Translations under genes and position numbers: made by a program
The notes under the pieces: model-generated
Told to the model about the DNA's origin: nothing
The model's input: only the letters and a program-made list of their open reading frames with translations
Database searches by the model: none
Assembly (NCBI RefSeq): GCF_009901525.1
Contig: NZ_CP019288.1
Location: 992,001 to 1,056,000 of the forward strand
Direction: 5' to 3'
Source of the DNA: Kordia antarctica
GTDB lineage: Bacteria > Bacteroidota > Bacteroidia > Flavobacteriales > Flavobacteriaceae
DNA: 64,000 nucleotides
Shown here: one piece after another, positions 38,048 through 48,100 of the stretch
How positions within the stretch are numbered: position 1 is the first letter of the stretch
Layout: the number at the start of each line of letters is the position of its first letter

Positions 38048-38179
38048 GTCTTTTGATAAATTTTATTTATTTGCTTAGAAACACTTTTTACGTGTCCGCA
38101 TAGAACATATAAAGAAAAGAAGATTTCCTATTTTATGAAACCGTTTAAACACTTTTTCTAAGGGTGTTTTTCCCCTTTT

Positions 38180-41023
38180 CTAGTTATTATTTTTGAGTTG
38201 CTTATTTAGAAATTCAACATCATTTTTAATGAATTTGCTATTTTTAAGAATACTGTCGTAATAATTCAAGGTGCTTTTGCTCAAATGTCTAGCCAATGTA
38301 GGCTCATACGTTTTCCAATGGTGTTTGTTGTTTGCGTCTTCTGTCATTGAAAAAATTTGTTTATTTTCAACTTTTAGAAAGTTTACAAGACTGTCTCTTA
38401 CCTTAATACCATTTGGATCATCATTAATAAATCCTTCTATTTCTCCTCCAACAAATACTTCTACATCAGTAATAGTAATAACTCTTGGTAGATAAATTGG
38501 CACGTGTTTTACGCGATATTTTTTTGAATTGATTGCAGAAGCTAAAGAATCTTTTAGTTCACTCTCTGGTTTTCTTCCACGTTTTTCAAGTCGCTTGATT
38601 AAATCACTAAAGTAATCTGGATTTTTGTCCAAATTTGCGCCTGCGCTGATAACTGCGGATAGATTTCCTTGTTCTTTTTCATCAAATGTTATAAAATCTA
38701 TTTGAGTAGTATCTTTAAATTTTTCTAGTAAGTATTTGATGTAATTTGATTTCCCATTGATGATTTCCACGAATATGACATTGGTTTCCGGTTGTATGAT
38801 GAAATCCTTGCTGTTTTTGAGAAAATCGTACCAATCCAAACTTGTCAGCAATCCGCTGTTATCAATCGCGCCAGCGTCAATAAAATGTCCGTAACCTTTT
38901 ATTTTTGCCGCAGGACTGAATCCTGGAAACCGATTGGTACACGAAACCGCTTGATAAAATGAAACTACAGATCGTTTTTCATCTCCATTTTCTGGAAAAA
39001 TAGGTTCTAATTGCGCTAAATTATCTGCATTTAAGAACAAATCTCTTTCCGTTTGATCGTAACGAACGGAACTAAAAACGCCTCTTCTTCCATTGGTTTT
39101 AGACGTATTTACCAACAACGCTGGGAAATACTCATTTTTATCAAAAATATTCTTTTTCCAATATCCTTGAAATGATTCATCTATAAGTGTTCTACCATTT
39201 TTATCTTCCAACAAATTTTGATACGCTACCATTGAATAATACGCTCTGTCTTTATGTTGACTCATTTGTTTGAGCAGAATTGCTTTTCGGATAAAATCCC
39301 AACCTAATGTATATGAAATATCCATGGAAGCATAATTTTTTCTGGCAACAGTATTTATTCTTCCATCAATATTTTCAAAACGATTAATCGAATTTTTAGG
39401 GAATTGTCCCGATAATACAGCATACATTGAAAGTCCCATCATTCCACCAGAAGCACCTGAAAATGAAGCGGTTTGATCTAAGAATTCTCCTTTTGTTTCT
39501 TTTTGAAGATGATTTAGCAATTTCATCGTCCAAATGTTTGCTTTTACCGCGCCACCATGAGAAGCCACAAAAATGAGTGGTTTGTCGTTTTGTATTCTTT
39601 TTTCTAAAGAATCTAAATACGTACGCATGTGTAAAACATCGTTATCCATGTGTGGAACTCGCGTATCTAACTCATGTACAGTACTTTCTCTCCAAATCAT
39701 GGAACATATAATAATTGCTATTATTGCAACTAAATAAAAAGTCGTTTTCTTTTGTCCTGTTGCTACAAATTGTCCTTGAGCAGTTAATGGAATTATCCGT
39801 GCAAATTTACTTTCTTTTAAACCAGATGCATCTCTGTATGGTTGTTCTTCTATTTCTCCACATTTGTAAGCACTGTATTGTCTTTTGATTGCTTGTATTA
39901 CAAATAGATATTTTAGTACACATGCCAATCCGTAATAGATAATGTATATGTATCCGAGTAGAATTACCATTGCATTTACAAGTGGTAAATCGTACGCAAC
40001 GGCAATGTTGCTATACAAAATTAAACCAAAAATTAATACTGCCACAATGAAGAAAAATACCACATAGTTGAAATTTACTTCAATTCGTTTTAATACTGGT
40101 ATGGAGGCATAATCATATAGTTTTGAACGAAATAAGCGAAAATATATATACGTCAATGATAAGAATAGTGTAAGCGATTGTAATAAGAAATAAGACGCTG
40201 TATTGAAATTTCCACTAAATGCTGTGATAAGCAATACTACGATGGAAAGTAATGTAATTATATAGAAGAATACGATTCCGTTGGTATAAAATTTTTCGTA
40301 AGCAGGCGAATCTTTGTCATGTGTTTCTCTGTATTTTTTGTTTGCCTTTTCAACTTTATTCTTTTTTATGAGCATATATATGATAACCAAAAAAGGAATT
40401 ATGTAGAAGAATAGATTGCTCCACAAAATGATATTGATGTCACCGAAAGCAAATAAGAGTTTTGGTTCATAGGTTTTGAAAATGTAATATGTCCAAATGG
40501 AAAAGATGCACAAGCCCAAGCTGTATCGAAAGAATTTCGCAAAATAATCTGGTTTGTATTCTTTTTTTCTTTTGCTTCCTATTAATTTTGAAGTTCCAGA
40601 TTCGTTAATTTCCTCCGTTTTTTGTCTTTTAATTACTTCTTTCTCAGGTTTTTTACTAAAGGTAAATATTTTATAGATTCCTAACCACACGTGTGCATAC
40701 CAATAGTTTTCATCTTTACTATCGTTGATGTCTTTGGCATAATATATATAAATTGGATAGTGCGAAATAACCAACGCAAACACAGAAATAATAATATAAC
40801 ATAGTATTAATGAACCTGGCGCGCTTTCTACCATATCAACTAGTAGTGTATACGCCTGATCGAGTGCTTTTACTAGCAAAAAGATAATTGCTAAAATAAT
40901 GATACTCAAAAATGAAGCACGACGAAATTTATTGAACGAAGCAAAGAATTCGTATACAACGTTTCCTAATTTCACAAGCCTAGACTGCGATTTTTTTTCT
41001 TGATTTTCTTGGTCAGTTTCCAT
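38180..41023 (-). CDS. Multi-pass membrane patatin-like phospholipase
   Basis: 947 aa, unusually long. Residues ~35-450 contain about nine hydrophobic helices (for example FLSIIILAIIFLLV, LILCYIIISVFALVI, TFYLVAIIAIIICSMIW). From ~480 a patatin-type domain follows: oxyanion-loop-like SHGGAVKA, nucleophile in SGASGGMMG (near 524, GxSxG) and the Asp of the dyad in FIDAGAIDNSG (near 716). Patatins hydrolyse acyl ester bonds of lipids. The gene lies inside the injection-system cluster between the SMI1/KNR4 gene and the AAA ATPase, all in one direction. It could be a membrane-acting accessory, a lysis factor for particle release, or a resident defence enzyme; nothing in the sequence decides. Catalytic reading confident, role not. 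Confidence 0.82.
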   Translation of the reverse strand: METDQENQEKKSQSRLVKLGNVVYEFFASFNKFRRASFLSIIILAIIFLLVKALDQAYTLLVDMVESAPGSLILCYIIISVFALVISHYPIYIYYAKDINDSKDENYWYAHVWLGIYKIFTFSKKPEKEVIKRQKTEEINESGTSKLIGSKRKKEYKPDYFAKFFRYSLGLCIFSIWTYYIFKTYEPKLLFAFGDINIILWSNLFFYIIPFLVIIYMLIKKNKVEKANKKYRETHDKDSPAYEKFYTNGIVFFYIITLLSIVVLLITAFSGNFNTASYFLLQSLTLFLSLTYIYFRLFRSKLYDYASIPVLKRIEVNFNYVVFFFIVAVLIFGLILYSNIAVAYDLPLVNAMVILLGYIYIIYYGLACVLKYLFVIQAIKRQYSAYKCGEIEEQPYRDASGLKESKFARIIPLTAQGQFVATGQKKTTFYLVAIIAIIICSMIWRESTVHELDTRVPHMDNDVLHMRTYLDSLEKRIQNDKPLIFVASHGGAVKANIWTMKLLNHLQKETKGEFLDQTASFSGASGGMMGLSMYAVLSGQFPKNSINRFENIDGRINTVARKNYASMDISYTLGWDFIRKAILLKQMSQHKDRAYYSMVAYQNLLEDKNGRTLIDESFQGYWKKNIFDKNEYFPALLVNTSKTNGRRGVFSSVRYDQTERDLFLNADNLAQLEPIFPENGDEKRSVVSFYQAVSCTNRFPGFSPAAKIKGYGHFIDAGAIDNSGLLTSLDWYDFLKNSKDFIIQPETNVIFVEIINGKSNYIKYLLEKFKDTTQIDFITFDEKEQGNLSAVISAGANLDKNPDYFSDLIKRLEKRGRKPESELKDSLASAINSKKYRVKHVPIYLPRVITITDVEVFVGGEIEGFINDDPNGIKVRDSLVNFLKVENKQIFSMTEDANNKHHWKTYEPTLARHLSKSTLNYYDSILKNSKFIKNDVEFLNKQLKNNN

Positions 41024-41122
41024 GCGAATACGTTTTTATTTTTGTTTTCTTAAATATACAAAAATAGTTTTGTGGTTTTTTTACCTATGTTTGGGGATTT
41101 TGGTTTTTTGTAGGTTTTTTAA

Positions 41123-42418
41123 TTATAATGAATTATTTGGAAAAGTCTTATCAATAATTTCTCTTGAGATAATTTTCATACTACTCTTATCTTTTTCATC
41201 AAGTAAATGATAGTGCCATTCATTAATTCCTTTTACAGATAATACTTTGGTAATATATTCATTAATTGAAATATTCAATTCCTTAAAATCACCATCATCA
41301 AATAAAAGAAGTTTGTAACCATCCTCATCAATACTCAACACAACATCATTTCCTGTAGACTCAATATTCTCAAACCTTTTTACAGATTTAAAATTATCCA
41401 CATCTGTATCCCAAAATTGTCCCTTATATACTTCATTACTCCACTTTTTTAATTGTCTTCCACCCATCATTTCTTCTAATGATAGAATTTGAATAGACCC
41501 ATTTACTGTTTTTTCTTGTTGAATTGTTGTCCATCTTAATGAAAAACCATTTACTTGATAGTAAAATGCTAATAACTCTAAAGGCAATTCTATTCCTGTT
41601 GATGCGTGAAACCTTCTCAAACTTGCAACACTCACACCGGGATTTATTTTGAATTTAACTTTTTTAAAAGTTTCATCTTTTTTGAAACTTTTCAATTGCT
41701 CACTTATAATTTCAAAATAATCTATTCTGTCCTTTTTTGCTTGATATTTATTAAAATTTGAATCGATTAAGCTGTTATTAAATTGCTCAAATACTTCTGT
41801 ATTAAATTCCGAGTCAATGATTTTTAAATCACTTGCTATAGTATCTGGAATCTTCCGCACTGGGCTTTCAGTGATATCTTCTAAAAAATATTCCTGCCAT
41901 AATTGAATAGCATTAAACTTGATGTTTTGATCAATATATTCGGGAAGTGTTAAAGACATTTTTTTCAATTGCCCGTAGGCATTGTACCAAAATAAAATTG
42001 CCTTATCATTTTCTATTTTAAAAACAGTATAATTTCCATCCTCACAATGATCTAACACATAAAAATCATCATTGAAATTTTCTGCTTTCCAAATTTTTTG
42101 TCTGACCTCTTTTCTTCCTGAAAAAAAATATGAAGAATCGCTAAGAAGTTGTCCAAGTTCATATACTTCCGATTTTCCTATTATTATTCTGTTTGAAGTG
42201 TCAGAGTGCATTTTCCAATCAATTATCAAACCATTACAAGTTCTATACAGTTTTTTGATATCAGTTGAAAGTTTAATATCCAATGAATCTTGAAACTTTT
42301 TTATTTTGGCTTCACTTAGTTTCGTGAAAAAACCCAATATACAGTTTTCAGATTTTTTTATTTTAGGTTCAATTCGATCTCGCAATGAATTGAAGAGTGC
42401 ATAGGTATTTTCAAACAT
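41123..42418 (-). CDS. Tandem SMI1/KNR4 (SUKH) domain protein, possible immunity protein
   Basis: 431 aa, soluble. Two SUKH-type cores can be read: residues ~30-65 (LSEAKIKKFQDSLDIKL, then LYRTCNGLIIDW) and ~265-300 (SLRRFHASTGIELPLELLAF, then YQVNGFSLRW). SUKH proteins are the largest group of immunity proteins in bacterial polymorphic toxin systems. The gene starts 50 bases after the stop of the 1299-aa cargo candidate, exactly the order expected of a toxin-immunity pair. Neutralisation of that toxin is inferred from order and family, not shown. Confidence 0.8.
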   Translation of the reverse strand: MFENTYALFNSLRDRIEPKIKKSENCILGFFTKLSEAKIKKFQDSLDIKLSTDIKKLYRTCNGLIIDWKMHSDTSNRIIIGKSEVYELGQLLSDSSYFFSGRKEVRQKIWKAENFNDDFYVLDHCEDGNYTVFKIENDKAILFWYNAYGQLKKMSLTLPEYIDQNIKFNAIQLWQEYFLEDITESPVRKIPDTIASDLKIIDSEFNTEVFEQFNNSLIDSNFNKYQAKKDRIDYFEIISEQLKSFKKDETFKKVKFKINPGVSVASLRRFHASTGIELPLELLAFYYQVNGFSLRWTTIQQEKTVNGSIQILSLEEMMGGRQLKKWSNEVYKGQFWDTDVDNFKSVKRFENIESTGNDVVLSIDEDGYKLLLFDDGDFKELNISINEYITKVLSVKGINEWHYHLLDEKDKSSMKIISREIIDKTFPNNSL

Positions 42419-42468
42419 ATCAATTTTTTGAATTTAATGTTGATTGTAATTTAAGAATAATTTTATTG

Positions 42469-45400
42469 TTATCTTATCTTTATTTTTCTGCCTTTATGCA
42501 GAACTTTTATCGCAGGAATGATGTTGTTTTTTAAATTATCTTGCCAATTGTTTATTCCACGTGTTGATTTAAGGTTTTTCGGAACAAAACTTAACATTCT
42601 AGTTTCAAACTCTTTAAGTGTACTATATCCTTTTCCCGTCGTAGCTATCTCACTTTTAATTCGCTTCATTACGGTTTGACTAAATATGCCTTTATATGAT
42701 TTACCTTTGTATGTTATTATAGAAAATAATGTATGTGAAGGTGAGCTAAGGCTTGGTATAGGCTTCTTAGAAAAATCAGGCTTATTCATTACAGAAATAT
42801 TTTGTAACCTATGCTTTACATCTTTTTTCCATTTCTTATTTCCTTCAAAAATATACAACCCTACTTTTTGGTCTATACGGCTCGGATAATCTTTACTTGC
42901 ACCTCCATGATAACTTACTCTCGTTTCCCACCATATCACGCTATTTTTATTTTCTAAAACTAATTTTTTAGCAAAACTTTCAAATGATCTCATTGTTCCA
43001 GAATTGGTAGTGTTTCTTCCAGGAACCAAATTATAAGGATATCCTTCTCCTCCTAATTTTTCATTTACTAAATGCATTTGAACCCATTTATCACTAGCTT
43101 TTGTAAGTCCGCTATTATAGATTTTTGCCCAACCTATGGTTCCTGATGTTGCCTTTTTATCCTGCGGATCTGACCCACCAACAGCATGCTTTTTAGAAAG
43201 CATATCTACTTTAACTACACTTGGTTTTACACTTGCAGTATTTCCTCTTGCTGGACTCCAAACAGCTTTTGGGATATCTTTATTACTGATTCCTCCTTGC
43301 AATTGCGCAAATGCATCTCCCATTTTAGCGAGCGCTTTTACAAATTTTTCCTTTTTATCTTCAGAAACTGGTGGTGTTACTAAAAATGGCTTCACAGTTT
43401 TATACATTTTATTAGCATGCTTCCATTTTTTCATCCTTGGAGTTTTTTGATCTTTAGGAAGTGCTTCTATTTCCGTCTTCAAATCTGCTAAATATACTTG
43501 TACTTCAGTGGGTTGTGATCTTATAATCAGTTTTCCTTTTTTCCCTTTTTTCTCAACACTTAATGTATGCTTTTCGCCATCTTTATTGGTAAATCCTTTT
43601 TTCCAACCCCACCATTTGAGAACTTTCCCAACAGCACCTTTCACCTTAGCTTTCCCTTTCTTAACCAAACCTTTAAAAGCCTTTCTAGCTTTTTTAATCA
43701 CCTTATTAATGGCTTTGTCAATACGCTTACGAATTCGCTTGATGATTTTCTGCACTTTTGCCGTTAAGCCTGTAATTCCAACTAATGCCGCTAAGAAACC
43801 AATTAGTATTGGTAATGTTTTAGCTAATGCTTTTTCAATAGATTTTGCTAAGGTTTCTATTCCACCAGAAGCCAACGCTCTCACTCCATCAATGAATGCG
43901 GTTACGAGTTCAAATATTTGTGCGGCGCGTTCTACGAAGAAACGAACAACATCAATGATTAACATCGCAGCTTTTACAAATGCGCCTGCCGGACTCAGTA
44001 AGCCCATAATCCACTTAATTCCAGCTTCTACAACTTTGGTAATTACCATATCGCGAATGGCATCCATGACTACTTCTTTTAAGTCACTAAACTGCTCTTT
44101 GATATGTTCCCAAAGTCCATCTACTCCTTTTTCTTTGACAATGGAGAATATTTCCACCGCTTTTTCCATGCCTTCCACCACGGGTTCGCCCAATAGTTTT
44201 ACGGCTTTGCTTCTGAAGTAATCCCACGTTAATCCTAGAATTTGCATGACGAGGTTAAATATTCCCTTGAGGCTGAATAAATTGTCAGGAATTGTAATTC
44301 CAACGCCGCCTAATGAACCTGTGAGCCATTCTATCAATCCTGTGATTAAGTGTGTTTTTATGTTGGCAAAGAAGTATTCAAACCCAAGTTTGATTCCCAA
44401 GAAAAGGTTTTTCAAGAAACCTATCGGATCTGTAATAATTGCTTTTATAGCATCTATCAACGCTGCAATGAGCGTAAATAGTAAGTCTTTTATTTTCAGA
44501 ATAGTTTCAATGATTCCCTTTAAGAAATTAAACGCCGCTTCTAACCAAGAGGAACTTACGCGTTCTTTGATTTCGTCAAAAGTTGCGCGTAAACTGTCTA
44601 CATTTTCTTTGTATTGTTTTGCTAAATCTTGCGCCAATTCTTGTTCTTTGGAAGCAACCGTTTCTTCTAAGTCTGTGTATTTATCATTGAACGATTCTAA
44701 TGAATCCGCGGCAAGTTCTTGTTGTTTTGTACTTAAAGTACTGTTGAAGGTATTCATTTCCGTCCTACCGTTATCAATCAATGTCATTGATTCATTCAGA
44801 CCTTTTGCAATTAAAGCTGCGATTTTATCAAATATTTTATCAAGCTTGTCAATGAAATTCTTTTTTTCCGTTTGGAATACGCCTTCAATCGCTCCAGCAT
44901 TTACATCACTACCCGTAAAGAAACTTGCAATACTATCGTCAATAGTTGTCCAACCATAAATATCACTTAGTTTTTTCTCTACGCGTGATTCAAAAGATTT
45001 TTTAGCGCGTTCTACTTGTCCACCTTCTTCAAAATAAGCATCAACATCTGTAGATATTTTATCTAAACGTACGCCAACCGCTTCTTTGGTTTTGTCATAA
45101 ATTCTTTTAAATTCTTTGTTGATCCTTTTTTGTTCAAGCTTGTCTTCACTTTCGTTAGAGTTTTGCGCGCTTAAAACATTGGTGAAGTTATCTGTTCGTG
45201 ATGCAAACATTCCGCCTAACTTCTCCTGACCTTGAGTTCCTGCTTGCGTTTTAGCTTCGCCAAGCGCCAAATTCTCCTTATTTCGATATCGTTGTGGCGC
45301 TTTTTTCGCTTCTTCTTTAGCTTTGGTTTTAGAATCGAGTGCTTCTGTGAATTTTGGCTCGTTCGAATTGGATAATTGCGAATCGGAAATTTGGTTTTCT

Positions 45401-46368
45401 TCCATTAAATCATCAAGAGAATCACTCTCTTTTTCCATGGAAATTTCAGTCTTATGCTTTGGTTTTGGCGTTGCCGATTTATTGTTGATTGGCTTTGGAG
45501 CCTTTCCTGGTTTATCAGCAATAATGCCTTTTGGCACGGTAGATTTTACTTCACTTTTTGGAGGATTTGGATCTTTTGCATCTGTTGCTAACGGACCGGC
45601 AACCTTGTCTTTTTCCTCCGTAACATTGCTATTTACATTCGTTTTAACTGCATCAAGCGGCTTATCTTTCTTAAAATCTTCCGCGCCTTCTTCAGTTGTT
45701 GGCAAGTTAGATTCTAACGTATCTAATTCCTTTTTGAGTGATTCTTTAAAACTCGCCGCCGTAAATTTCTTTTTCTTAGCTTCTTTGGAAGTCGCTTCAA
45801 TACTTGCGTAATGCGATGTTCTGTTATTAACTTGTTGCTGCTCTTCTACTGGCAAAATAGCCGCAGCTTTTACTTCTTGCGCTTTTACATCTGATTTTGG
45901 ATGTACTTCTTGTTCCTCTTTTGCGCCTTTTACATGTTTTAGCGTGTCTTGAAACGCTTTGTCACTTTCTGGCGTCGAAGGCGTTTTTATAACTATATAT
46001 TCTTTCTTTTCCGCTTCTTTACCTTTTGGTACTGCACCTTCTTTGGAAGCCGCTTTTTTAGCGTCTGTTCCTTTTGCTGCAGCAGCATTTGTATTTTTTG
46101 GTGTTGCAACGGCACTATTTGTTGCTGGTTTTTTCACTTGAATAGCTGCACCTGAAGATTTTTTTCCTTTAGAATTTTTAACTTCTTTGGTTTTGCTAGG
46201 TGCCGCATTGCTTTCCGTTTTTGGAACTACAAATAACTCCGCTTTTTTATCGTCGGTAGCTTTTTTACCCTTTTTTTTAGCTTTTTTTGGCGCAATAAAT
46301 AGATTTGACCGAGAGGAATTTCCTTTCGATGCATCTGTTCTTTTTTTTTGAGCGCGCGCTGTATTCAT
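42469..46368 (-). CDS. Large cargo/toxin candidate of the injection system, nuclease-like C-terminus
   Basis: 1299 aa. Residues 1-~370 are low-complexity and rich in Lys, Ala, Ser and Glu (disordered). ~380-610 are coiled helices. ~610-900 is a long stretch of amphipathic and hydrophobic helices (LLFTLIAALIDAIKAIITDP, TLPILIGFLAALVGITGL) ending in a very basic patch (KIIKRIRKRIDKAINKVIKK). The C-terminal ~200 residues include KWVQMHLVNEKLGGEGYPYN followed by LVPG, near 1100. A His-Leu-Asn...LGG.G...N-L pattern of this kind is common in C-terminal domains of bacterial polymorphic toxins, often annotated as non-specific nucleases. It lies between the tape-measure gene and a SMI1/KNR4 immunity-type gene. 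Delivery by the contractile particle is inferred from position. A structural role for the helical part is an alternative. Confidence 0.75.
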   Translation of the reverse strand: MNTARAQKKRTDASKGNSSRSNLFIAPKKAKKKGKKATDDKKAELFVVPKTESNAAPSKTKEVKNSKGKKSSGAAIQVKKPATNSAVATPKNTNAAAAKGTDAKKAASKEGAVPKGKEAEKKEYIVIKTPSTPESDKAFQDTLKHVKGAKEEQEVHPKSDVKAQEVKAAAILPVEEQQQVNNRTSHYASIEATSKEAKKKKFTAASFKESLKKELDTLESNLPTTEEGAEDFKKDKPLDAVKTNVNSNVTEEKDKVAGPLATDAKDPNPPKSEVKSTVPKGIIADKPGKAPKPINNKSATPKPKHKTEISMEKESDSLDDLMEENQISDSQLSNSNEPKFTEALDSKTKAKEEAKKAPQRYRNKENLALGEAKTQAGTQGQEKLGGMFASRTDNFTNVLSAQNSNESEDKLEQKRINKEFKRIYDKTKEAVGVRLDKISTDVDAYFEEGGQVERAKKSFESRVEKKLSDIYGWTTIDDSIASFFTGSDVNAGAIEGVFQTEKKNFIDKLDKIFDKIAALIAKGLNESMTLIDNGRTEMNTFNSTLSTKQQELAADSLESFNDKYTDLEETVASKEQELAQDLAKQYKENVDSLRATFDEIKERVSSSWLEAAFNFLKGIIETILKIKDLLFTLIAALIDAIKAIITDPIGFLKNLFLGIKLGFEYFFANIKTHLITGLIEWLTGSLGGVGITIPDNLFSLKGIFNLVMQILGLTWDYFRSKAVKLLGEPVVEGMEKAVEIFSIVKEKGVDGLWEHIKEQFSDLKEVVMDAIRDMVITKVVEAGIKWIMGLLSPAGAFVKAAMLIIDVVRFFVERAAQIFELVTAFIDGVRALASGGIETLAKSIEKALAKTLPILIGFLAALVGITGLTAKVQKIIKRIRKRIDKAINKVIKKARKAFKGLVKKGKAKVKGAVGKVLKWWGWKKGFTNKDGEKHTLSVEKKGKKGKLIIRSQPTEVQVYLADLKTEIEALPKDQKTPRMKKWKHANKMYKTVKPFLVTPPVSEDKKEKFVKALAKMGDAFAQLQGGISNKDIPKAVWSPARGNTASVKPSVVKVDMLSKKHAVGGSDPQDKKATSGTIGWAKIYNSGLTKASDKWVQMHLVNEKLGGEGYPYNLVPGRNTTNSGTMRSFESFAKKLVLENKNSVIWWETRVSYHGGASKDYPSRIDQKVGLYIFEGNKKWKKDVKHRLQNISVMNKPDFSKKPIPSLSSPSHTLFSIITYKGKSYKGIFSQTVMKRIKSEIATTGKGYSTLKEFETRMLSFVPKNLKSTRGINNWQDNLKNNIIPAIKVLHKGRKIKIR

Positions 46369-46398
46369 GCAATATCTATGTTAATCTAATTTTTTAAT

Positions 46399-48096
46399 TT
46401 ACCATTCGATGTGTACCATTTTCTCCATCCATTTTAAACGGAATAAGCTAATATTCCACGGAACTTTCTCTAGCAAAATGTCTTGCGCCATGTGTTCTAT
46501 TTTTAGCTTTATGCTTTCTTCTGTAATCGTAATATATCCGTCACGCTTTATAAACATATCGCGCAAGGTGTTTATGGTGCTTTTTTTCAATACAACCCAA
46601 TGCGTTAAAACGGCGTTCAACAATTCGTCACAAAGTGCTTTGTCTTCGGTTGTCAAAGGCGTTTGATAGTCAATAATTGTTTCCAACGGAATTCCGAGCA
46701 TTATTTTTTCTAAGGTCAATTCTACATCTGTAACTTCTTCATTTTCTGTTGCCAAATAGTGCAATAACATACACGCTTTGTCAATGTCTTTGATTTCATT
46801 ATTTTCTGTGACTAAATCAGCGCCTTTTAAAAAGGTTGTTAAGAAAGGATGTAACAGAATTAAGCCTGATTTCTCCGTGGTTAACGCAACGTCTTTTAGT
46901 GTTTTTGGTGTTTTCGCTTTCGCGAGAAATGACTCTGTATCATTCGCCGTTGTATTTTCTAAATCAGCAGCAGTTTTTTCGTGTACATTTCTATTTTCAG
47001 TAATTGCTTTTTCACTTTCTTTTTTAATAGTATCAGAAACTTTTTCGTTGGTTTGATGCTTCTCTGTTTTATCTTTTTCTGTTTGAAGGTTTTCAATTTC
47101 AGCTTCATCCTCAATTTCATCAACTAATTGATTGTCAGACGTTGCATCTATTAAATCTTTCGTTGATTGTTGTGAATCTTTTTTCTGAGTCAACACATCT
47201 TTTGTGGTGTCTCGCTGATTTTTAGAAGTTTCGTTTACGACAGTTCCAATTTTTGAGACACTAATAGTTATATTTTTTCCTGCTTCATGTTGTACAATTG
47301 CCTGTAAAAGTGCAATTGAAATGTAGCGTTCATTACTTTTTGTAATCCGTTTTCCTTCCGATTGTACTTTTGGTTGTAATAGTTGCAGAAACGTTTTTGA
47401 AAATTGTGTTATGGAACTACTTACGCCAAGTGTTTTGTGCCAAATACTCGCTACGGAATTATCATAGTACAGCTGAAAACCTTCGAATATTGCTTTGATA
47501 AATTGTTTAAAGAAAGTAGTTTCTAGCGTTATGTGTTGCGTTGTAAATTGCTGTTTGGTTTCTATAAGTGCTGAAAACGCTGTATGATCATTCCGCAGCA
47601 GCGATAACATACGTTCAATAGCATCCGATGATTGTATAAATAACGTTTTGAGCTTTGTTTTTTCAGTACTTGTAAATTCAGACGTATTCAACCATTCTTT
47701 GAATGATTTTACAGGAATGTACGCTTCTAATATTCCATCAGAAAGATATCTTAATAGCGCATCAAACGGAGACGCTTCTGGTGTAATTCTTGCGATAATT
47801 TTTCCATCACTAGAAGTTCCATCCGACTGAATGTTAATTAATTGCTGACTTATTTGATGAATGATTTCTTTCTGTAAGGTTTCTAAATTCAAATCATCAA
47901 CCTCAACATTTATATCAATGGAATCAATTGCACATTTTGTGTTTGGGTATTTTTTGTCCCAATTATCGCAAATACTTTCCACACGTGGCAACAATCTATT
48001 TTGAAAAAAATCAACATAATATTGTTCCCACGAAACAAGTCCGTCATTATGATTTACATCAACTTCAAACGCTATGTTATGAATTGTATGCATCAA
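46399..48096 (-). CDS. Contractile injection system tape-measure protein (Afp14-like)
   Basis: 565 aa. The N-terminus (IHNIAFEVDVNHNDGLVSWE, then YYVDFFQNRLLPRVESICD) and the pattern IDSIDINVEVDDLN match the CIS tape-measure family, which sets particle length. The middle (~290-400) is a charged, low-complexity linker rich in Lys, Glu and Thr. The C-terminal ~140 residues are again ordered (LLHPFLTTFLKGADLV; KMVHIEW at the end). It starts four bases after the stop of the fibre candidate and is followed by the cargo candidate, the order seen around afp14 in known systems. Confidence 0.82.
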   Translation of the reverse strand: MMHTIHNIAFEVDVNHNDGLVSWEQYYVDFFQNRLLPRVESICDNWDKKYPNTKCAIDSIDINVEVDDLNLETLQKEIIHQISQQLINIQSDGTSSDGKIIARITPEASPFDALLRYLSDGILEAYIPVKSFKEWLNTSEFTSTEKTKLKTLFIQSSDAIERMLSLLRNDHTAFSALIETKQQFTTQHITLETTFFKQFIKAIFEGFQLYYDNSVASIWHKTLGVSSSITQFSKTFLQLLQPKVQSEGKRITKSNERYISIALLQAIVQHEAGKNITISVSKIGTVVNETSKNQRDTTKDVLTQKKDSQQSTKDLIDATSDNQLVDEIEDEAEIENLQTEKDKTEKHQTNEKVSDTIKKESEKAITENRNVHEKTAADLENTTANDTESFLAKAKTPKTLKDVALTTEKSGLILLHPFLTTFLKGADLVTENNEIKDIDKACMLLHYLATENEEVTDVELTLEKIMLGIPLETIIDYQTPLTTEDKALCDELLNAVLTHWVVLKKSTINTLRDMFIKRDGYITITEESIKLKIEHMAQDILLEKVPWNISLFRLKWMEKMVHIEW

Positions 48097-48100
48097 TTAG

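Noticed and set aside
38147-38169. AAACAC...GTGTTT inverted repeat after the patatin gene
   Set aside because: Six AT-rich pairs with an 11-base loop and no clear T-run; too weak to call a terminator.
43508-44959. Two plus-strand frames of 237 aa opposite the cargo gene
   Set aside because: Shadows of the lysine/alanine-rich minus-strand gene; composition (Ser, Pro, Phe, Ile rich) is that of an antisense frame.
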